This document shows, one piece after another, positions 1 to 6,291 of a DNA stretch of 27,682 nt (the stretch's first letter is position 1; every line of letters starts with the position of its first letter). The notes below the pieces were generated by a model that was given only the letters and a program-made list of their open reading frames with translations, ran no database searches and had not been told where the DNA came from. This DNA comes from Alistipes sp. UBA928 (GTDB taxonomy: Bacteria > Bacteroidota > Bacteroidia > Bacteroidales > Rikenellaceae): the NCBI GenBank assembly GCA_002293665.1, contig DBDQ01000118.1:1206-28887 (forward strand). Direction: 5' to 3'. Made by a program: the position numbers and the translations under genes.

Positions 1-1239
1 CACTCCACCTGCTACGCCTACATCGCCTACCAGACCGGTTGGCTAAAGGCCCACTACCCGAGCGAGTTCATGGCGGCAGTGCTGAGCCGGAACCTCAATA
101 ACATCAAGGAGATTACCCACTACATGCAGGAGTGCAAACGGATGGGAATCAACGTGCTGGGTCCCGATGTCAATGAGAGTTTCCATCAATTCTCATCGGA
201 CAAGGCGGGCAACGTGCGTTTCGGCCTCGCGGGTATAAAGGGGGTGGGTGAGGCGGCCGTGCGCTCCATCATCGAGGAGCGGCGCGGGGGGGGGCGTTTC
301 AGCGACATCTACGACTTTATGGAGCGGATCAATCTTCAGGCCGTCAACAAGAAGACGCTCGAGGGGCTTGCCGTGGCTGGTGCGTTCGACGCCATCAGCG
401 GTTTTCACCGCAGCAAATTCTTCGCCGAGACGGGCGAGAGCGGTACGGCGGGTGGCGGAACGTTCCTCGAACAACTGATGCGCTACGGTTCGAGGATGCA
501 GGGCGAACGCGACAACGCCCAGCAGAGCCTGTTCGGCGGCGCGGCACAGGTGGCGGTACAGAAACCCGTACCCCCGGCAATCGGCGACTGGTCGCAGCTC
601 GAGACGCTTAACCGCGAGAGAGAGGCGATAGGCATATACCTGTCGTCGCACCCGTTGGACAAATACGCCGTGGTGATCCGGCACCTGTGCAACTCTACTC
701 TTGGTGACTTGGGTGATTTGGCGGGAAAAGCCGATCGTGATTTCACCGTGGCAGGTATGGTGACGGGTGTGCAAAACCTCGTCAGCCAGAAGGGAAAGCC
801 CTACGGACGCATAAAACTGGAGGATTACGACGGCAACAGCCACGAGTTTACGATGTTCGACAAGGAGTATGAAAAGTATCGAATATTTTTCTACACCGAT
901 TATTTTTTGTTTATTCGCGGTAAGATTCAAACCCGTTTCGGCCGCGAAGGCGAGCTTGAGGCACGTGTTGGCAGCATGATGCAGTTGGACGAGGTCGAAA
1001 AGAGCCTGCTTAAGGAAATCTGCATCACCGTGCCGCTCGAAGCTGTCGACGGTGCGTTTGTTGCATCGCTCGACTCGGCGGCTCGGGAGTCGGCGGGCGG
1101 CCTCCGGCTGGCGGTGAAGGTGACCGACCGCAAGGGTGGCGTCAGTGTGAAGATGCACTCGCGTAGCCGGAAAGTGGCTCTCGCGGGTGGCCTGACCGAT
1201 TTTTTGGACGATAACGAACTGCGCTATGAAATAGCGTAG
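1..1239 (+). CDS. dnaE: DNA polymerase III subunit alpha, C-terminal part (5' end outside window)
   Basis: This is the last 412 residues of the replicative polymerase catalytic subunit; the frame is open from base 1, so the ATG at 70 is internal. The first residues (AYIAYQTGWLKAHYPSEF) match the conserved end of the polymerase core. Around residues 75-110 is a helix-hairpin-helix-like segment (FGLAGIKGVGEAAV) that binds DNA. Around residue 210 is the typical IGIYLSSHPLDKY motif, followed at about 248-330 by an OB-fold (GMVTGVQNLVSQKGKPYGRI). The catalytic aspartates lie upstream and cannot be checked. A stop TAG ends the gene at 1239. The adjacent trxA is a common neighbour of dnaE in Bacteroidales (recalled, not searched). 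The product acts in the replisome. Identification is secure. Confidence 0.97.
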   Translation, partial: HSTCYAYIAYQTGWLKAHYPSEFMAAVLSRNLNNIKEITHYMQECKRMGINVLGPDVNESFHQFSSDKAGNVRFGLAGIKGVGEAAVRSIIEERRGGGRFSDIYDFMERINLQAVNKKTLEGLAVAGAFDAISGFHRSKFFAETGESGTAGGGTFLEQLMRYGSRMQGERDNAQQSLFGGAAQVAVQKPVPPAIGDWSQLETLNREREAIGIYLSSHPLDKYAVVIRHLCNSTLGDLGDLAGKADRDFTVAGMVTGVQNLVSQKGKPYGRIKLEDYDGNSHEFTMFDKEYEKYRIFFYTDYFLFIRGKIQTRFGREGELEARVGSMMQLDEVEKSLLKEICITVPLEAVDGAFVASLDSAARESAGGLRLAVKVTDRKGGVSVKMHSRSRKVALAGGLTDFLDDNELRYEIA

Positions 1240-1251
1240 TCAACGACCGGA

Positions 1252-1282
1252 CCCCGGCAGTGCCGCATAGCGGCGCGCGGGG
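1252..1282 (+). other. GC-rich hairpin between dnaE and trxA
   Basis: An outer stem CCCCG/CGGGG and an inner stem GCCGC/GCGGC close on a 3-base loop, with a small internal loop between the stems. No T-run follows, so it is not a canonical intrinsic terminator. It may pause or process the dnaE-trxA transcript, or be chance in GC-rich DNA. Confidence 0.3.
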
Positions 1283-1320
1283 CAAGGGAGACAAATTGAT
1301 ACTTAATGCAATAGAAAGAT

Positions 1321-1638
1321 ATGGCAAAGGAGATTACAAACGCCGTGTTCGACGAGCTCATCGCGAGCGGCAAACCTTTCATGGTAGATTTTTGGGCCGA
1401 ATGGTGCGGCCCGTGCAGAATGATAGCACCGGTTGTCGAGGAGTTAGCCGTTGAGTACGACGGACGCATAATTGTCGGCAAGTGTAACGTCGACAGCGAG
1501 CGGGAACTTCCCTCCCGTTTCTCGATCCGCAATATCCCAACGCTGCTCTTCTTCAAAGAAGGCGAGTTGGCGGAAAGGCATGTGGGCGCGCTGGGCAGAG
1601 GCGATCTGAAAGCGAAGCTGGAGGCCCTTCTGGGATAG
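1321..1638 (+). CDS. trxA: Thioredoxin
   Basis: A 105-residue single-domain thioredoxin, the normal length for the family. The redox motif WCGPC is at residues 28-32 (cysteines 29 and 32) and the conserved cis-proline is in NIPT (Pro73). There is no signal peptide, so it should be cytosolic, passing electrons from thioredoxin reductase to ribonucleotide reductase, methionine sulfoxide reductases and peroxiredoxins. The ATG follows an A-rich stretch with no Shine-Dalgarno, as usual in Bacteroidetes. It lies 81 bp after dnaE and 6 bp before the thioesterase gene, so the two small genes are probably co-transcribed. Cys55 (KCNVD) is an extra, non-motif cysteine. Confidence 0.95.
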   Translation: MAKEITNAVFDELIASGKPFMVDFWAEWCGPCRMIAPVVEELAVEYDGRIIVGKCNVDSERELPSRFSIRNIPTLLFFKEGELAERHVGALGRGDLKAKLEALLG

Positions 1639-1644
1639 CGAACG

Positions 1645-2376
1645 ATGGCCGGCACATACCGCTACCGCATAGGGCAGAGAGACATCGACGCCTCGCTGCG
1701 CGCAAGACTCTACACGATGGGCGACCTGATTCTCGGGGCGGCTGGCGATGATGCCGACATGTTGGGATTCGGGGTGAGCGACCTCAATACGGGCAATGCC
1801 TCGTGGGTGCTGTCGCGCATGGCCGTGGAACTGCGCCGACTGCCGACACGCGGCGAGGATATGGACATCTACACCTGGGTGAGCGACTACGGGCGCTTGT
1901 TCACGACCCGAAATATGACGTTGGCCGACGAGGCGGGTGAGCAGATCGGGGCCGCTGTGACGCTGTGGGCGATGATCGACCTTGACACGCGTCGCCCATT
2001 GGATTTGTCGCCTCTGTCAAACAGGGCCACCTCGCTGGTCGACCGCGAGCCCCCGATCGAGCGGCCGCGGAAGGTGGGCTCCTTTGAATGTACATCGGAG
2101 CAGCGCTACGCCGTCGTGTACAGCGACATAGACTTCAACGGCCACGTAAATAGCATGAAATATCTGGAATGGATGGTCGATACGCTCCCGGCAGAAGCGT
2201 TGGCAAGTCTCGACGCACTTCGTTTCGACATAAATTATCTGCACGAGGCCACGCTGGGCGAAACGCTCACGATCTGTTCCGGCACTGATTCCGCCTGCCC
2301 GGTCGTCACGCACCACTTCGACATACGCAATGCCGCTGGCACCTCCATCTGCCGCGCCACCGTAACCCCATTATAA
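1645..2376 (+). CDS. Acyl-ACP thioesterase, FatA/FatB-like double hotdog
   Basis: A 243-residue protein of the acyl-ACP thioesterase family (bacterial relatives of plant FatA/FatB), which releases free fatty acids from acyl carrier protein in the cytosol. The first hotdog has the family's NTGNASWVLSRMAVEL segment (about 48-64). The second has DIDFNGHVNSMKYLEWM (161-177). In it Asp163, Asn165 and His167 line up with the D-x-N-x-H catalytic residues of plant enzymes, and Glu201 (YLHEAT) sits at the spacing of the fourth catalytic residue; this alignment was done by eye. The gene starts 6 bp after trxA. It converges on efp with 52 bp between, in which no clear terminator is seen. Chain-length preference cannot be read from the sequence. 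Confidence 0.9.
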   Translation: MAGTYRYRIGQRDIDASLRARLYTMGDLILGAAGDDADMLGFGVSDLNTGNASWVLSRMAVELRRLPTRGEDMDIYTWVSDYGRLFTTRNMTLADEAGEQIGAAVTLWAMIDLDTRRPLDLSPLSNRATSLVDREPPIERPRKVGSFECTSEQRYAVVYSDIDFNGHVNSMKYLEWMVDTLPAEALASLDALRFDINYLHEATLGETLTICSGTDSACPVVTHHFDIRNAAGTSICRATVTPL

Positions 2377-2428
2377 TTTTTGCATTCGTAGTCAAATTCG
2401 CCGTGGGCGTTACCACCCGTGACCGTTG

Positions 2429-2995
2429 TCACTTTTGGCGCTCGTAGTATTCACGGGTGCGGGTGTCGACGCGGATTTTTTCGCCGGTGTTGATGAACAG
2501 CGGTACGCGCACGGTGGCTCCGGTGTTGACGGTGGCAGGTTTGAGCGAGTTGGTCGAGGCGGTGTCACCCTTGACTCCCGGTTCGGTGTAGGTAACCTCC
2601 ATGTCGACGATGGGCGGCAGCTCGGCCGTCATCGGAATATCCTTATCGGTGTGGTAGAGCACCTCGAGTATCTGTCCGTCGACCATCAGGTCGGCGTTGT
2701 TGACCATATCGCGGGGGATGGTGATCTCCTCGAAAGTGTCGGTGTGCATGAGGTGCAACCCCATGTCATCTTCGTAAGTGAACTGGTAGGGACGGCGCTC
2801 CACGCGCACGGGTTCGATCCTCACACCCGACGAGAAGGTGTTGTCGACGGTGCGTCCGTTTTCGAGGTTTTTAAGTTTTGTGCGTACGAAAGCGGGCCCT
2901 TTGCCCGGTTTGACGTGTTGGAAGTCTACGATCTGGAAAGTCTTTCCGTCCATCTCGATGCACATTCCGATTTTTATGTCAGCCGTTGTTGCCAT
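2429..2995 (-). CDS. efp: Translation elongation factor P
   Basis: A 188-residue EF-P, full length for the family. It enters the ribosomal E site and relieves stalling at polyproline. The three-domain pattern is clear: an N-terminal KOW-like domain with the tip loop VKPGKGPAF (Lys32, the position modified in other bacteria), a middle OB domain, and a C-terminal OB domain ending in GEKIRVDTRTREYYER. The frame is open further upstream to 3091, but those 32 residues are Lys/Pro-rich and not EF-P-like, so the Met at 2995 (MATTADIKIG) was chosen. A TACCTTTG promoter element lies about 32 bp upstream. Polyproline runs occur in the giant lipoproteins of this window (for example PPPP near residue 32 of the 9726 gene), plausible EF-P clients. 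Confidence 0.97.
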   Translation of the reverse strand: MATTADIKIGMCIEMDGKTFQIVDFQHVKPGKGPAFVRTKLKNLENGRTVDNTFSSGVRIEPVRVERRPYQFTYEDDMGLHLMHTDTFEEITIPRDMVNNADLMVDGQILEVLYHTDKDIPMTAELPPIVDMEVTYTEPGVKGDTASTNSLKPATVNTGATVRVPLFINTGEKIRVDTRTREYYERQK

Positions 2996-3026
2996 ATCAT
3001 TGTGATTTTTTGGTTTTTTCGCGGCG

Positions 3027-3034
3027 CAAAGGTA
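3027..3034 (-). promoter_or_regulatory. Bacteroidetes -7 promoter element upstream of efp
   Basis: Read on the minus strand this is TACCTTTG, an exact match to the TAnnTTTG -7 consensus of the Bacteroidetes primary sigma factor. It sits between ubiX and efp and would give a leader of roughly 20-25 nt. No clear TTTG -33 element is seen at the usual distance. Confidence 0.45.
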
Positions 3035-3044
3035 AGGAAAATTT

Positions 3045-3644
3045 TTAAATTTTTTTGCCATCCCATACGTAGCCGTCGTGAACGAGGCCAAGGCGTGTGA
3101 GGATGCGGTCGGTGACGGTGGCGCAGAGGGTGTCTATGTCGGCGGGGCGGGAGTAAAAACTTGGCGAGGCGGGCAGCACCACGGCTCCGGCTTCGGCGAG
3201 GGTGGTGAGATTACGCAGGTGGATCAGGTTGATAGGGGTTTCGCGAGGAACAACTATGAGCGTGCGACCCTCTTTGAGCATAACATCGGCGGCGCGGGCT
3301 ATGAGGTCGGTCGACACTCCGGCGGCGATCCTCCCCACGCATCCCATCGAGCAGGGAACGATCACCATAGCGTCCCATGCGGCGGAGCCAGACGCGGGTG
3401 AGGCGAACATATCGTCGTTCGAGAAGCGCTCGATGTGCGGGTGCTGCGGAAACTCCACTCCTTCCCACGCCGCGACCTCTTCGCCTCTGCGGCTGACGAT
3501 CAGCCCAACGCGTTCCACCAAAGTTTTCTGCGTAGCTAAATCCGCCGCGGCCGTTGCCGCCGTAGCTAAATCCGCTACGGCAGTGACCACTTGCCGCGCA
3601 TACACCGATCCGCTGGCACCAGTTACTCCGATTATTATATTCAT
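3045..3644 (-). CDS. ubiX: UbiX-family flavin prenyltransferase
   Basis: A 199-residue UbiX/Pad1-type enzyme, which joins dimethylallyl phosphate to FMN to make the prenylated flavin used by UbiD decarboxylases. Visible landmarks are the N-terminal FMN loop GVTGASGS (6-13), VPCSMG (96-101), RAADVMLKEGR (117-127), VPRETP (132-137) and the substrate loop PASPSFYSRP (158-167). The start overlaps the deacetylase stop by 4 bp (ATGA), so the two are translationally coupled. No ubiD is in the window. Between the first helix and the second strand is an Ala/Thr-rich insertion (about 25-40) encoded by a short DNA duplication. The gene ends 49 bp before efp. Confidence 0.93.
   Translation of the reverse strand: MNIIIGVTGASGSVYARQVVTAVADLATAATAAADLATQKTLVERVGLIVSRRGEEVAAWEGVEFPQHPHIERFSNDDMFASPASGSAAWDAMVIVPCSMGCVGRIAAGVSTDLIARAADVMLKEGRTLIVVPRETPINLIHLRNLTTLAEAGAVVLPASPSFYSRPADIDTLCATVTDRILTRLGLVHDGYVWDGKKI
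3531..3575. repeat. Two exact 15-bp repeats inside ubiX
   Basis: The 15-mer CGTAGCTAAATCCGC occurs at 3531-3545 and again at 3561-3575, a period of 30 bp that keeps the reading frame. The linker is GC-rich and also repetitive. It encodes the ADLAT...ADLAT stretch of UbiX and looks like an in-frame slippage or short duplication. Confidence 0.7.
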
Positions 3645-4249
3645 ATCTCGATAGCTTTAGATCGCATTCCCCGTGCGTGGAGGTGTTCGAGCGTCCGCGG
3701 CAGCGCGTAGCTCATGTTTCGGAAAGCCTTCACCGAGTCGTGGAACACCACTATGTCGCCCGGCTCGACATGTCCCACCACATTGGCCAAACAACCCTGC
3801 GGCGAGAGCCTCCGACTGTAATCGCGGCTGATGATGTTCCACATAACTATGCGGTATCGCCCGGCCAGCAATCTCGCCTTGCGGGGCGATATTCGCCCGT
3901 AGGGTGGGCGGAACAGTGTGCTGTTGATCACCGCGGCTGCCCGGTTGACGTCGTCGGCGTAATTTGCGGCATCGCGCGCCCATCCCTTGATGTGGCTGTG
4001 GGTGTGGTTGCCCACGCAGTGCCCCTCGGCCACGATCCGTGCATAGAGCTCGGGGTGGGCCTCGACGTTGCGCCCGAGGCAGAAAAATGTCGCCTTTGCG
4101 TCCCACTTCGCCAACTCGTCGAGTATCCACTCCGTCACGTCCGGCGTGGGCCCGTCGTCGAAAGTCAGATAAACATCACTCCCACCGGGTATCTCCCATA
4201 CCAGATCGGGCATCAGCTTTCGCAAAAGTTTGGGCGGTTTGAAACGCAT
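3641..4249 (-). CDS. Polysaccharide deacetylase (NodB/CE4 domain)
   Basis: A 202-residue protein made almost entirely of a NodB homology domain, which removes acetyl groups from N-acetylated sugars (peptidoglycan, chitin-like or surface glycans) with a metal ion. The motifs are present in order: TFDDGP (29-34) with catalytic Asp31 and metal ligand Asp32; HTHSH (82-86) supplying His82 and His86; RPPYG (114-118); a Trp at 137; and VVFHDS (167-172) with the final His170. There is no clear signal peptide, so location is uncertain. Substrate cannot be told. The Met at 4249 gives an almost leaderless mRNA if the nearby promoter is used; Met13 (4213) is an alternative that keeps the whole domain. 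Translation is coupled to ubiX. Confidence 0.93.
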   Translation of the reverse strand: MRFKPPKLLRKLMPDLVWEIPGGSDVYLTFDDGPTPDVTEWILDELAKWDAKATFFCLGRNVEAHPELYARIVAEGHCVGNHTHSHIKGWARDAANYADDVNRAAAVINSTLFRPPYGRISPRKARLLAGRYRIVMWNIISRDYSRRLSPQGCLANVVGHVEPGDIVVFHDSVKAFRNMSYALPRTLEHLHARGMRSKAIEI

Positions 4250-4256
4250 AAGGCCA

Positions 4257-4264
4257 CAAAGGTA
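4257..4264 (-). promoter_or_regulatory. -7 promoter element for the deacetylase gene
   Basis: Minus-strand TACCTTTG, an exact TAnnTTTG match ending 8 bp before the annotated ATG. Transcription would begin within a few bases of the start codon, implying a nearly leaderless transcript or use of the downstream Met13. No -33 element was recognised. Confidence 0.45.
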
Positions 4265-4277
4265 TCAAATAAATCAC

Positions 4278-4285
4278 TATATTTG
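4278..4285 (+). promoter_or_regulatory. -7 promoter element for the DUF4837 gene
   Basis: Plus-strand TATATTTG, an exact TAnnTTTG match 26 bp before the ATG at 4312, giving a leader of about 20 nt. It lies 13 bp from the opposing element at 4257-4264, so the two promoters share one compact divergent region. Confidence 0.5.
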
Positions 4286-4311
4286 CCCTCGACTCTAAAA
4301 ACAAAACTATC

Positions 4312-5316
4312 ATGGGTAGATATTTTGCAGCGCTGGCGCTGGCCGCGTTTTTGATGACTGGCTGCGGTGGCGAGGGCACCTACAAGTACGACGCTCAGGG
4401 CGCACCTTACGAAATAGTGGTAGTGGCCGACCACGAGGTGTGGGATGGCCCTGCAGGGGACACTCTGCGCGCGATGTTCTATCGCCGGTTTCCGATGATC
4501 AACCGTCAGGAGACATCTTTCGACGTGTTGAGGGTGCTGCCGGCGGGATTCACCAAGCTCGTCACCCGCCATCGCAATGTTTTCATGACCGACATAGATC
4601 CGACCCTGACGCAGGCATCGCTTAACCTCGGGCAGGATAGTTGGGCCCGGCCCCAGACGGTGCTAAGTGCTTCGGCGCCCGACGTGGCCTCGCTCACGAA
4701 ACTGATCGATGACAACCGCGACGACATAATGCTCGTGCTCGAGAACGCCGAGAAGGATCGCGACGTGGCCGATGCACGGGGGCACACCCCGCCGGCGATC
4801 TCGACGGCTATCCGCAATAAGTTCGGGTTCGAGATGTCGACCGGCCCCGGATACGTTGTTCGCAGCGAGAGCGAAGACTTCCTATGGCTCGACTACCGGA
4901 TGCCGACGGCAGACCAGGGGATCGTCATCTACTCCTATCCATTCTCGGGAGTGAAAGACTTTAACCTCGAGAACCTTTTGGCACGTCGCAATGAGTTTGT
5001 AAGCCGCATTCCTGCCGAAAATCCGGGATCGTACATGACCACCAACCCCGATCCGGGCTTTATAGAGGTCGCGTATAAAAAGATCGACGGCCGCCAGTGG
5101 GCCGAGATGCGCGGATTCTGGGACACGGTGGGCGACTTCAAGGGCGGCCCCTACCGCAACTACTCGACACTCGACGCCGCCAACCAGCGCGTCATCTCAA
5201 TCGACTTCTACGTCTTCTCGCCCGATCCGCGATTCTCGCAGCGCAACTACATCAAACAGCTTGAACATTTCCTCTACACTGTCTCGATTCCCGGTGAGGC
5301 TCCCACCTGGGAGTGA
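4312..5316 (+). CDS. DUF4837-family lipoprotein
   Basis: A 334-residue predicted lipoprotein. A short hydrophobic signal ends in the lipobox L-M-T-G-C with Cys18, followed by Gly-Gly. The mature part starts with a conserved-looking segment (APYEIVVVADHEVWDGPAGD, 31-50) that I associate with DUF4837, a Bacteroidetes family of unknown function; this assignment is from memory. No catalytic motif is seen. It has its own promoter-like element and diverges from the deacetylase gene. The next terminator is about 320 bp downstream, so it is probably monocistronic. The likely location is the periplasmic side of the inner or outer membrane. Confidence 0.85.
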   Translation: MGRYFAALALAAFLMTGCGGEGTYKYDAQGAPYEIVVVADHEVWDGPAGDTLRAMFYRRFPMINRQETSFDVLRVLPAGFTKLVTRHRNVFMTDIDPTLTQASLNLGQDSWARPQTVLSASAPDVASLTKLIDDNRDDIMLVLENAEKDRDVADARGHTPPAISTAIRNKFGFEMSTGPGYVVRSESEDFLWLDYRMPTADQGIVIYSYPFSGVKDFNLENLLARRNEFVSRIPAENPGSYMTTNPDPGFIEVAYKKIDGRQWAEMRGFWDTVGDFKGGPYRNYSTLDAANQRVISIDFYVFSPDPRFSQRNYIKQLEHFLYTVSIPGEAPTWE

Positions 5317-5637
5317 CGGGCATGAGCGTTTTTTAGGCGCGCGTCGTCAATTTGACCTACCGGCAAAGATGTGTTCCACCACGGAGGCGGGCGGGGTGGC
5401 ATAATAGAAATTCGCGCGCAACAAGATGAAGAGTAACGACGAAGTAATCCGGAATCAAAGTCATGCCCGTGTGCCAAACCGCAGTCCGGAGGCACTTCCT
5501 GCGTGTCACACTAAAAATATGCGCATCTGCGATTTCGTATCTGTCCGTGTTTCTACCGTGCGTGATTCCCGGTCGTGAATGATTCGCACTGCCCTCCGAA
5601 CAGCCCTCCCTTATTATATTTATTGTATTGCCTCTTG
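5317..5637 (+). other. GC-rich stretch without a recognisable gene
   Basis: About 320 bp between the DUF4837 stop and the intrinsic terminator. Only short ORFs occur on both strands, none with a recognised motif. It could be a long 3' untranslated region, a non-coding RNA using the terminator at 5638, or a decayed gene. It was compared by eye with tmRNA, RNase P RNA, 6S RNA and tRNA signatures; none fits. Confidence 0.4.
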
Positions 5638-5668
5638 ATGGGCGGCTTTTATGCCGCCCATTTTTTTT
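5638..5668 (+). terminator. Intrinsic terminator
   Basis: A perfect 9-bp stem ATGGGCGGC/GCCGCCCAT with loop TTTTAT is followed by a run of T (5662-5668). The T-run is on the plus strand only, so it ends rightward transcription from the DUF4837 gene or from an RNA in the GC-rich stretch before it. Confidence 0.9.
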
Positions 5669-5899
5669 GTATTATTTCTTGGAGAGGCAATTTATTTGTT
5701 ATTGGAATAAATATGAGTATGTAGTGGTGATAATGTTATTGAGGTGTGTGTAGTAAAAAAATCTTTAATTTTATATCATTCTCGTTTGTCGGTGATAATC
5801 AGCAGGATGAGTAATAATTGAAAGAATCTTTTTGATGATTCGGGGTATCATAAAATGATTTTTTTGGGTTAAGGTGAATGTAGTTTAAAAAAAAGGATA

Positions 5900-5907
5900 T
5901 ATATTTG
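5900..5907 (+). promoter_or_regulatory. Likely promoter of the pilus operon (-7 element)
   Basis: TATATTTG, an exact TAnnTTTG match in AT-rich DNA. A run containing TTTG lies at 5863-5866, farther upstream than the usual -33 spacing. Transcription from about 5914 would give a leader of about 380 nt before the fimbrillin gene, long enough for regulation in the leader. Confidence 0.45.
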
Positions 5908-5992
5908 CGGTCAAAGTTCCATCACTTGATTAGTGCAAGATAGATGAGTGCTTAAGTCATAACCCAGACAAAACACTGAATTGGTGTGCTTT

Positions 5993-6226
5993 ATGTTGTT
6001 CAAGGATCGGAGTACTAACATTGTCTCCGCGGCAAGAGGGGTAGAGAGAGTAGTAGAGGGGGTAAAGCCAGGGGTATTGTTATTGAAATCGAGGTACAAA
6101 GCTGCAATTCAGCAGGCGTTGTACATCATCATTGTATACATAATTGCGACAAGCGTCGCGCCCGCCAGCTATGGCATCCGTCCACCCACCAACCCCGTCA
6201 AGGCGGTGAGGTCACCTTATCTATAA
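5993..6226 (+). CDS. Doubtful small ORF in the pilus-operon leader
   Basis: A 77-codon ORF from the ATG at 5993; the frame is also open from a TTG at 5981. The middle is hydrophobic (ALYIIIVYIIATSVAPA), which could be one membrane segment, flanked by Lys/Arg-rich parts. I recognise no family. It ends 65 bp before the fimbrillin ATG. It may be a chance ORF, a leader peptide or the remnant of a larger gene. Confidence 0.25.
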   Translation: MLFKDRSTNIVSAARGVERVVEGVKPGVLLLKSRYKAAIQQALYIIIVYIIATSVAPASYGIRPPTNPVKAVRSPYL

Positions 6227-6291
6227 CCCGAACAATTTATTTCACAAACTTTTTATTAACCCTTTTTTTAATCACTTAAACTTTATTTAGA

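Larger units (their letters stand above)
5669..6291 (+). other. AT-rich upstream region of the pilus operon
   Basis: About 620 bp, sharply more AT-rich than the flanking genes up to about 5980. It holds a promoter-like element at 5900, several small imperfect palindromes (for example GAATC...GATTC near 5824-5841) and a doubtful small ORF at 5993-6226. No pair of long inverted repeats that would mark an invertible promoter was found by eye. The last 60 bp before the ATG at 6292 are T/A-rich with no Shine-Dalgarno. Confidence 0.5.

Noticed and set aside
2996..3091. Upstream start extending EF-P by 32 residues
   Set aside because: The extension is not EF-P-like and covers the promoter element at 3027-3034; MATTADIKIG at 2995 matches the usual N-terminus.
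2426..3100. 224-codon plus-strand ORF over efp
   Set aside because: It is the complement of the EF-P frame, whose product matches a universal protein over its full length.
5274..5495. 73-codon minus-strand ORF after the DUF4837 gene
   Set aside because: It overlaps the end of the DUF4837 gene and has a Pro/Ser-rich composition without a motif or a promoter-like element.
5669..6291. Invertible promoter for phase variation
   Set aside because: Only short imperfect palindromes were found, no matching long inverted repeats, and no invertase gene is in the window.
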